From: Lachnospiraceae bacterium UBA3332
GTDB taxonomy: Bacteria; Bacillota; Clostridia; Lachnospirales; Lachnospiraceae
Length of the DNA: 12,223 nt
Assembly (NCBI GenBank): GCA_002361095.1
Contig: DERU01000003.1
Span: 1-12,223 of the forward strand
Direction of reading: 5' to 3'
Part shown: piece by piece, positions 7,217-12,223 of the stretch
Layout of the letters: each line of letters starts with the position of its first letter
Position numbering within the stretch: the first letter of the stretch is position 1
Program-made: the position numbers and the translations under genes
The notes under the pieces: generated by a model
Seen by the model: the letters and a program-made list of their open reading frames with translations, nothing else
Told to the model about the DNA's origin: nothing
Database searches by the model: none

Positions 7217-8599
7217 ATGAAGCTTTGGAAAAAACTTTCCCTGATCACGGCGGCGGCGGCAACGGCAGCGGTGGGGCTTTCGGGGGCGGCAGTGATTCAT
7301 AGTTCATTTGTGTATCATGAAAAAAGGGCGGCGGAAAGCTGCATGGAGCAACTCTGCGCAACAGCTAATGCGCTGGGAGTAGAGTTGGAAAACAGTAATG
7401 TAGAAAGTTTTGGGGAGACAACGAAATATTCTTACACCAATTATCTGATCAGAAAGTACGGGGCGCAGCAGTATATTTTATTACAGGACGGAGAAGAAAT
7501 CTGTAACCTGACAGAGTACCGCCTGACGCCTTCCTCTATAAAAAAATGGCAGCAGGAGACCGGTTATGGCGTGATTCAGACGGTGGGGAATAAACGCCTT
7601 TTTATTGTAGGCAAGGCACTCATGGCGGACTTGACAAAAGGCTATAGTCTTGTACTGGTAAGTGACATTTCGGAGGCTTATGGGGAATGCAAAAGACAGG
7701 CGTGGCTGCTTTTTTTAGCGCTTTTTGGCTGTACGGCGGTAACGGTTCCCGTGGTTTTTTTTGCTACGGAAAAAATTCTGAAACCATTGGGGGAATTGAA
7801 GGATGCGGCGTTGGACATACGCAACGGAAATCTTGGACGGCGTGCAAACGTGCGTTCCAAGGATGAAGTGGGCGTGGTGGCGGATGCCTTTAACGGGATG
7901 GCGGGGCGGATGGAAGCGCAAGTGGAGGAATTGGCTGAGGTGTCCGAACGGCGGCGCCTGCTTTTGGGCAGTATGGCACATGAATTGAAAACGCCGATGA
8001 CTTCGATTATCGGTTACTCGGACACACTTTTGCATGTACATGTCAGGGAGGAACAGCGGCAGAGTGCGCTCACACACATTTATGAGGAGGGCAGGAGGCT
8101 GGAACGGCTTTCGGCGAAGCTTATGAGTCTTATTGGGCTTTATGAAAACGAGAGCATTGTGTTGGAAAAGACGGATATGGGGGTGCTATTTGAGCGTGTG
8201 CGTAAACTGGAGGAAGGGCCGCTTGCGCAGCGGGATATCCGTTTGGAGGTATCCTGCAGGATGCAGGAGATAAATGGTGATTCGGATTTGCTGGAAAGCC
8301 TTCTGATCAATCTCATCGACAATGCGGCAAAAGCCAGTGCGCCGGGAACCGTTGTCCGGCTTTTGGGAAAAAATCATGAAATTGTCGTGCAGGATGAGGG
8401 ATTCGGTATGCCAAAGGAGGAAATTGCACGGGTGACGGAGGCATTTTATATGGTGGATAAAGCGCGTAGCAGAAAGGCCGGAGGCTGCGGGCTTGGGCTT
8501 GCGCTGTGCGGTAGGATTGCAAAGCTGCATGGGGCGCAGCTTATCATTGAAAGTGAACAGGGAAAAGGTACGATAGTGCGGGTGCGGTTTGAAGACTGA
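7217..8599 (+). CDS. Membrane sensor histidine kinase (HAMP, HisKA, HATPase)
   Basis: A 460-residue sensor that should phosphorylate the adjacent response regulator. TM1 is at about 7-28, followed by an extracytoplasmic sensor region of about 130 residues, TM2 at about 161-180, a HAMP linker (KILKPLGELKDAALDIRNGNL onward), then a dimerisation/phosphoacceptor helix SMAHELKTPMTSIIGY with His255. The ATP-binding domain has N-box LINLIDNAAKAS (Asn369), G1 DEGFGMP (Asp393) and G2 GGCGLGLAL. The sensor region has no motif I recognise; alternating strands such as YILLQDGEEI, RLFIVGKAL and YSLVLVSDI suggest a PAS/Cache-like fold, which is inference. The 75-base gap from the regulator contains a small GCCGC/GCGGC hairpin (7187-7200) but no promoter I can defend, so co-transcription is likely. 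The ribosome site (GAG near 7206) is weak. Confidence 0.96.
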   Translation: MKLWKKLSLITAAAATAAVGLSGAAVIHSSFVYHEKRAAESCMEQLCATANALGVELENSNVESFGETTKYSYTNYLIRKYGAQQYILLQDGEEICNLTEYRLTPSSIKKWQQETGYGVIQTVGNKRLFIVGKALMADLTKGYSLVLVSDISEAYGECKRQAWLLFLALFGCTAVTVPVVFFATEKILKPLGELKDAALDIRNGNLGRRANVRSKDEVGVVADAFNGMAGRMEAQVEELAEVSERRRLLLGSMAHELKTPMTSIIGYSDTLLHVHVREEQRQSALTHIYEEGRRLERLSAKLMSLIGLYENESIVLEKTDMGVLFERVRKLEEGPLAQRDIRLEVSCRMQEINGDSDLLESLLINLIDNAAKASAPGTVVRLLGKNHEIVVQDEGFGMPKEEIARVTEAFYMVDKARSRKAGGCGLGLALCGRIAKLHGAQLIIESEQGKGTIVRVRFED

Positions 8600-8790
8600 T
8601 ATGGTTTTGCACTGTGCCCGTGACGGCCGGTTTACAAAAGTATTACACAATGATGCGGACTTTTTACAATGCGGTATGATACCCTCAATGTGCATGGAGT
8701 ACAAATCATTAAAGATATGGCTCCGGAAAAAGAAACGGATTGGATCAGACCGCAGCAGGCGGAAGGAAAAAGAAAGCGAGGGCTCATAAG

Positions 8791-10263
8791 ATGAAAAGAA
8801 AAAAAGTCGGGACATTTCTTGTGGCGTGTTGTATGGCGGCGATGTTATTCGGCTGCGCAAGTACTTTTGAAACAGGGGAGACCGTGATCGTACCAAAGGC
8901 GGAAGCGGCTACAGGAAACAAGGGTTTGGGAACAGATCATGCGGGAACCGCAGCGCAGGAAGCAGAAAAGAGCGCGGGCGGGGCGGAAAAGGGGCAAAGC
9001 GGTACGGCCGGTAAGATTGCCGATCAGGTCAAAGCGCCGCAGACCTATCAGGATACCGTCTCGGGCGGAAATGTCCGTGTGACGGTAGATGCTGCGGTGG
9101 TCGTGCCGGATGCGGACGGCTTCCGGAAAAAAAGGGTAAAGCCCCGGGCCTTTACCCAGCAGGATTACGATACGGTAAACAATGCGCTGCTCGGAGGCGG
9201 AAAACTCTGGGACCGGGATGTGGAAGCCATGGGGGGCATCGGCGTTACAAAGGAGGAGTTACAGAGAAAAATTGATTGGATAAAGGCAGAGATGGCAGCC
9301 GGGGCGAAAGAAAGCGACCTATACGGCGATAAGGATGTTACTTATGGGGAAACGCTTGCGCAGCTGGAAGGATGGATAAAAGACGCGCCCGAAAAAGTCG
9401 TTACGGCTGAGAAGGACACAACCGTGCGGTATGAACCCGGAAACGATGCAGGCAATAGAATCAGCGGCTATGTGACGGCAGACGGTATCGATTACATGGT
9501 CTGGCTTGATAACTCCATGCGGGACGGCTGGTATTGGAATCGTTTTACGGTGGAGAAACCCGGAGAGGGGGGCAATTATGTGCAGGGAACGGATGAAGAT
9601 GCAAAAGACGCGTCTTTTTCCACACAGGAAATCAGAAAGCAGGCGGAGACGCTGGTGGCAAAACTTGGTCTTACGGAATACGGTTACGCCGGGGAAGAAT
9701 ATTTTATCAGCCATGGCGGTGAGGACGCCGACGGAACGTCAAAAAAGGCAGATACCGGATACTGTATTCATTTTACCAGACGGATTGACAGTATCCCCGT
9801 CACATACGCGACGGGAGAGGGGATGTATGGAAAGGCGGGGGATGTTTCATGGCCTGCGGAACATTTGAATCTTATTTATGACGAAAGCGGGGTGGTATGT
9901 TTGGATTGGGAATCGCCGTATGAGATTGAAGACGTTTCCGATGAGTATGTGTTTTTGCTACCGTTTTCGGATATTCAGGATGTTTTTAAAAAGATGGTGG
10001 TGGAAAAGTACAGGGATTTGGAAAGGGCGGAGTACCATATCGACCGCGTGCAGCTTGGATATATGCGCGTCCGTAAAAACGGGACGGAAACGGAGGGATT
10101 GATGATTCCGGTGTGGGACTTTTTCGGGACGGGAAAGGTCTATGTAGGGGGAGTTGAGAATACTGCCGGGGGAAATGCGATAGAAAGTATATGGGCTTAT
10201 GAAAGCCTGCTTACGGTCAACGCCATGGACGGCTCGATCGTGGACAAAAAACTGGGATATTAA
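8791..10263 (+). CDS. Secreted lipoprotein of unknown function
   Basis: A 490-residue predicted lipoprotein. The N-terminus MKRKK is followed by a hydrophobic stretch and the lipobox LFGC with lipidated Cys22. A low-complexity linker rich in Ala, Gly, Glu and Lys runs to about residue 80 and would space the globular part from the membrane. The remaining roughly 400 residues are a soluble, Asp/Glu- and Trp-containing domain, with stretches such as TVRYEPGN, YMVWLDNSMRDGWYWN and LMIPVWDFFG. I recall similar clostridial lipoproteins under the label DUF6034, but this is a weak recollection and not a secure assignment. Start 8791 is chosen because GAGGG lies 8 bases upstream and the signal peptide begins there; an upstream in-frame ATG at 8740 would prepend a charged tail. 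It follows the kinase by 191 bases on the same strand. That gap contains TATGAT at 8675-8680 but no convincing -35, so the gene may be read through from the kinase or have its own weak promoter. Confidence 0.88.
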   Translation: MKRKKVGTFLVACCMAAMLFGCASTFETGETVIVPKAEAATGNKGLGTDHAGTAAQEAEKSAGGAEKGQSGTAGKIADQVKAPQTYQDTVSGGNVRVTVDAAVVVPDADGFRKKRVKPRAFTQQDYDTVNNALLGGGKLWDRDVEAMGGIGVTKEELQRKIDWIKAEMAAGAKESDLYGDKDVTYGETLAQLEGWIKDAPEKVVTAEKDTTVRYEPGNDAGNRISGYVTADGIDYMVWLDNSMRDGWYWNRFTVEKPGEGGNYVQGTDEDAKDASFSTQEIRKQAETLVAKLGLTEYGYAGEEYFISHGGEDADGTSKKADTGYCIHFTRRIDSIPVTYATGEGMYGKAGDVSWPAEHLNLIYDESGVVCLDWESPYEIEDVSDEYVFLLPFSDIQDVFKKMVVEKYRDLERAEYHIDRVQLGYMRVRKNGTETEGLMIPVWDFFGTGKVYVGGVENTAGGNAIESIWAYESLLTVNAMDGSIVDKKLGY

Positions 10264-10309
10264 AAAACGGCCCGTAAAACAGATTTCCCTGTTCCCGGGG
10301 GGATATGAG

Positions 10310-10339
10310 TTGACCGCCCCATGGGAATTGTGGTAAAGT
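10310..10339 (+). promoter_or_regulatory. Likely sigma-A-type promoter for rpe
   Basis: TTGACC at 10310-10315 and TAAAGT at 10334-10339 are separated by 18 bases, and TGG directly before the -10 gives an extended -10. The ATG of rpe is about 75 bases downstream. The leader can form a small GCGGC/GCCGC hairpin (10363-10367 with 10380-10384) ahead of the ribosome site. I see no strong terminator for the lipoprotein gene between 10264 and the promoter. Confidence 0.55.
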
Positions 10340-10413
10340 GATAGAGGAACAGGCGGGAAGTGGCGGCTTGGGCGACCGGGCCGCTTTGCGTAAAAAGATA
10401 AAGAGGTTTTTTC

Positions 10414-11079
10414 ATGGATAATATATTGGCTCCTTCAATTTTGGCAGCGGATGTAATGCGGCTTGGCAAACAGGTTTGTGAGGTTTCGGAGGCCGGCGCA
10501 AAATATCTGCATATAGACGTGATGGACGGTACTTTTGTGCCTTCCCTGTCCTATGGGGTCTGCGTGGTGGAGTCCATCCGCAAATCCTGCGATATGGTGT
10601 TGGATGTACATTTGATGATTGTGGAACCGGCAAGATACATAGAAGCGTTTGCCAAGGCGGGGGCGGACATTATTACGGTACACTTGGAGGCATGCGCAGA
10701 CGCAGAGGAGACGATCGCGCAGATACACCGTTTCGGGTGCAGGGCGGGGCTGTCCATAAAGCCGGGTACCCCGGTGGAGGAAATAGGGAGGTATCTGGGA
10801 CAGATCGATCTGCTTTTGGTAATGAGCGTGGAGCCGGGATTTGGCGGACAGAAGTTTTTCCCGGAATCCATTGAAAGGATCCGGACGGCGAGACATATGA
10901 TCGGGCAGGAGGGCAGGGACATTGATTTGGAAGTGGACGGCGGGATTACGCAGGAGAACGTCCGGGAGGTGCTCCGTGCCGGCGCCAATGTAATTGTGGC
11001 CGGTTCGGCGGTATTTCGCGATCCGGGGCCGGCCAGCCGGACTTTCATGAAGATCCTGCGGGAGGAGCAGGAGCGGTAG
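10414..11079 (+). CDS. rpe: Ribulose-phosphate 3-epimerase
   Basis: A 221-residue TIM-barrel enzyme that interconverts D-ribulose 5-phosphate and D-xylulose 5-phosphate in the cytosolic pentose phosphate pathway. Length and motifs match the family throughout: LAPSILAAD at the N-terminus (Ser8), the metal/catalytic strand LHIDVMDGTFVP (His33, Asp35, Met37), LDVHLMI with His66, the phosphate-loop SVEPGFGGQKF, and LEVDGGI with catalytic Asp175, followed by the second phosphate-binding turn GANVIVAGSAVF. Allulose-6-phosphate epimerase is a close relative, but nothing nearby suggests a sugar catabolic cluster, so the housekeeping enzyme is the better call. The start is supported by GAGG 7 bases upstream. 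It has its own promoter-like sequence and converges on the AEC transporter gene. In many bacteria rpe lies beside ribosome-biogenesis or kinase genes (rsgA, prkC); those are not seen here. Confidence 0.97.
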   Translation: MDNILAPSILAADVMRLGKQVCEVSEAGAKYLHIDVMDGTFVPSLSYGVCVVESIRKSCDMVLDVHLMIVEPARYIEAFAKAGADIITVHLEACADAEETIAQIHRFGCRAGLSIKPGTPVEEIGRYLGQIDLLLVMSVEPGFGGQKFFPESIERIRTARHMIGQEGRDIDLEVDGGITQENVREVLRAGANVIVAGSAVFRDPGPASRTFMKILREEQER

Positions 11080-11080
11080 G

Positions 11081-11147
11081 AAAAATCTGCAAATGCGGCA
11101 GATGCCTGGGAGTTTTTTGCAAAACGTCCGTCTCACGGTTTGGACGT
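11081..11147. terminator. Hairpins between convergent rpe and AEC genes, probable bidirectional terminator
   Basis: Two stem-loops fill the gap. The first pairs 11085-11090 with 11098-11103 (ATCTGC/GCAGAT, 7-base loop). On the minus strand it runs directly into a T-run, the complement of A81-A85; on the plus strand a T6 run (11113-11118) follows 9 bases later. The second pairs 11124-11129 with 11142-11147 (ACGTCC/GGACGT) and on the minus strand is followed by three more T. Stems are only 6 bp, so strength is uncertain, but position between two converging genes fits termination in both directions. Confidence 0.5.
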
Positions 11148-11168
11148 ACGACAGACGCAAGATTTGGT

Positions 11169-12101
11169 TTATAGGAAAAAGACTGTGACCGGAATCGTTA
11201 CCACAGAGAGCAGGGTGGTCAGTACGATGAGCCTTGCCAGGGTATCGGTATGCAGTCCATGCTCCCGGGAACACATCAGCGGCAGGTTTCCGCAGGGAAC
11301 TGCCAGAAGAAGGGCGGAGGTTCCCAGGAGAAGCGGGGATGTGATCACGGGCTTGAGCAAAAGGATGAGGCAGACGGGGATCAGGATCATCCGCAGCAGG
11401 ACAAAAAGATAATCCTGTTTGTGGCAGAAAATTTGCCGCGTGGGAATTTGGGCTACGGAAACACCCAGTACCACCATGGAAAGGAAGGTGGTCGCGCGTC
11501 CCGCGTAGGCGATGGTATCAGATACGATTATGGGGAGACGGAAATCCACCAGATACAAAAGAATGGTGAGCAGGGAAGAGACGGTTCCCACGTTGCAGAT
11601 TTTGGAGAGGGCATGTCCGATTCCCGGCTGTGCCTTTTTTCCGGCTTTTTTTTGGATGATCGCAACGCCTGTCGTATAAAACAGCAGATTGAATACCACG
11701 CAGTTGATGGAAACGTAGACCAGCGCGTCGGGGCCAAGCACTGCAGAGACCAGCGGAATCCCCAAAAAACCCACATTGCCGTATACCGTCAGGAAATGGT
11801 AGATATAACGGTCGTTTTTGGGAATCCGCATGGCTTTTGGGAGCAGAGCCCCGGCCAGCAGTAAAAGGGCGTAGAGACCAAGGGTGACAAGCAGCGCGTA
11901 CAGCATGTGACCTGCGGGAACGACGTCCTTTTTGTCAAACGCGGAGCAAAGGATGGTTGCGGGATTGCAGATGTTTACTACCAGACCGGATATATGGCCG
12001 GAGGAGACGCTGCTGAGTTTGTTTTTATGGAACAGGGTGTAGCCGATCAGGATAAGGATCAGCATGACGCACATTTGTCCGATTACGATTGAAATATCCA
12101 T
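11169..12101 (-). CDS. AEC (auxin efflux carrier) family transporter
   Basis: A 310-residue, almost wholly hydrophobic membrane protein with about ten transmembrane helices, matching the AEC family in length and pattern. Family landmarks are the NPATIL motif (Asn46-Pro47) in the first broken helix region, YGNVGFLGIPLV (Asn109 to Pro116), and near the C-terminus the GTSALLLAVPCGNLPLMCSREHG segment that corresponds to the second crossover motif. Bacterial AEC proteins move small organic acids such as malate or malonate, or related solutes; the substrate cannot be told from the sequence. Start ATG at 12101 is well supported by GGAGG on the minus strand about 10 bases upstream. It stands alone, converging with rpe. 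Its 5' region carries a hairpin and a striking AT-rich dyad that may control it. Confidence 0.95.
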   Translation of the reverse strand: MDISIVIGQMCVMLILILIGYTLFHKNKLSSVSSGHISGLVVNICNPATILCSAFDKKDVVPAGHMLYALLVTLGLYALLLLAGALLPKAMRIPKNDRYIYHFLTVYGNVGFLGIPLVSAVLGPDALVYVSINCVVFNLLFYTTGVAIIQKKAGKKAQPGIGHALSKICNVGTVSSLLTILLYLVDFRLPIIVSDTIAYAGRATTFLSMVVLGVSVAQIPTRQIFCHKQDYLFVLLRMILIPVCLILLLKPVITSPLLLGTSALLLAVPCGNLPLMCSREHGLHTDTLARLIVLTTLLSVVTIPVTVFFL

Positions 12102-12123
12102 GAACTGGGTTCCTCCGGGATCA

Positions 12124-12144
12124 GGCGGCAGACCGCCTTTTTTT
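12124..12144 (+). terminator. Compact intrinsic terminator on the plus strand
   Basis: GGCGG (12124-12128), loop CAGA, CCGCC (12133-12137) and then seven T (12138-12144) form a textbook Rho-independent terminator reading rightward. No plus-strand gene ends here: the DNA to its left is the antisense of the AEC transporter. On the minus strand the same stem would sit in the transporter leader just ahead of its GGAGG ribosome site, where it has no following T-run. Confidence 0.7.
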
Positions 12145-12181
12145 GTACAATAGAAAATATTATTTCCTATTGTACAAAAAA
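12139..12181. promoter_or_regulatory. Perfect 15-bp dyad, possible symmetric promoter/operator
   Basis: Positions 12139-12153 and 12167-12181 are perfect inverted 15-base copies around a 13-base AT-rich centre. Because of the symmetry, both strands carry TTGTAC and TATTGT separated by 19 bases, resembling a weak -35 and -10 with long spacing. The minus-strand version would drive the AEC gene with a leader of some 40 bases. A dimeric regulator could bind the dyad. The region is much more AT-rich than its surroundings. Confidence 0.5.
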
Positions 12182-12223
12182 GATGGTGATGCGTACTTAC
12201 GCGTGAGGAAAAAGTTGCCTGAC
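12182..12223. other. Window edge with short palindrome, no assignable gene
   Basis: The last 42 bases contain GCGTA-CT-TACGC (12191-12202), a perfect 5-bp-arm palindrome. A GTG at 12203 preceded by nothing clearly like a ribosome site opens a frame to the window end, but it is too short to call. Confidence 0.3.

Noticed and set aside
8589..8789. 66-codon frame between kinase and lipoprotein
   Set aside because: It begins inside the kinase end, has no ribosome site and looks random in composition.
10435..11274. 279-codon minus-strand open frame across rpe
   Set aside because: The plus-strand frame is an unmistakable rpe; the reverse translation is His/Arg/Cys-rich and resembles no family.
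11250..11864. 204-codon plus-strand open frame opposite the AEC transporter
   Set aside because: It is a hydrophilic antisense shadow of a clear ten-helix membrane protein, with no supporting start signal.

Overview
The window looks like chromosomal DNA of a Gram-positive anaerobe in the Clostridia, most likely a Lachnospiraceae-type Firmicute. This is inferred from strong GGAGG-type ribosome sites, roughly balanced base composition, an OmpR-family two-component pair, a two-domain FtsX-like ABC exporter with a large extracytoplasmic coiled coil, a DUF885 membrane protein and a lipoprotein of clostridial type. No rRNA, tRNA, CRISPR array, transposase or phage gene was recognised.

Layout. (1) Positions 91-4386, plus strand: a three-gene operon of a membrane-anchored Mrr-like nuclease-fold protein, an ABC ATPase whose start overlaps the nuclease stop (ATGA), and a 1032-residue permease 13 bases later. 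A long inverted repeat (18-67) precedes it. (2) Positions 4352-6214, minus strand: a membrane-anchored DUF885 putative zinc peptidase with a TTG start. It converges on the permease and overlaps its end by 35 bases, with a perfect hairpin at the junction. (3) Positions 6482-10263, plus strand: response regulator, sensor kinase and a large lipoprotein of unknown function, probably one functional unit sensing or acting at the envelope. (4) Positions 10414-11079, plus strand: ribulose-phosphate 3-epimerase with its own promoter. (5) Positions 11169-12101, minus strand: an AEC-family transporter, convergent with rpe, with hairpins between the two genes. Upstream of it lie a plus-strand terminator and a perfect 15-bp AT-rich dyad that could be a symmetric promoter/operator.

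How the genes fit. The ABC ATPase and FtsX-type permease form one complex, probably a MacB-like mechanotransmission or export machine. The coupled nuclease-fold gene is an odd partner. The two-component system may control itself, the downstream lipoprotein or the envelope exporter, but nothing in the sequence proves the target. rpe is a housekeeping gene of the pentose phosphate pathway. I do not see a clear new defence or mobile system. The points most worth a second look are the nuclease/ABC coupling, the terminal dyad at 12139-12181, the stem-loop at the left edge and the unassigned lipoprotein.
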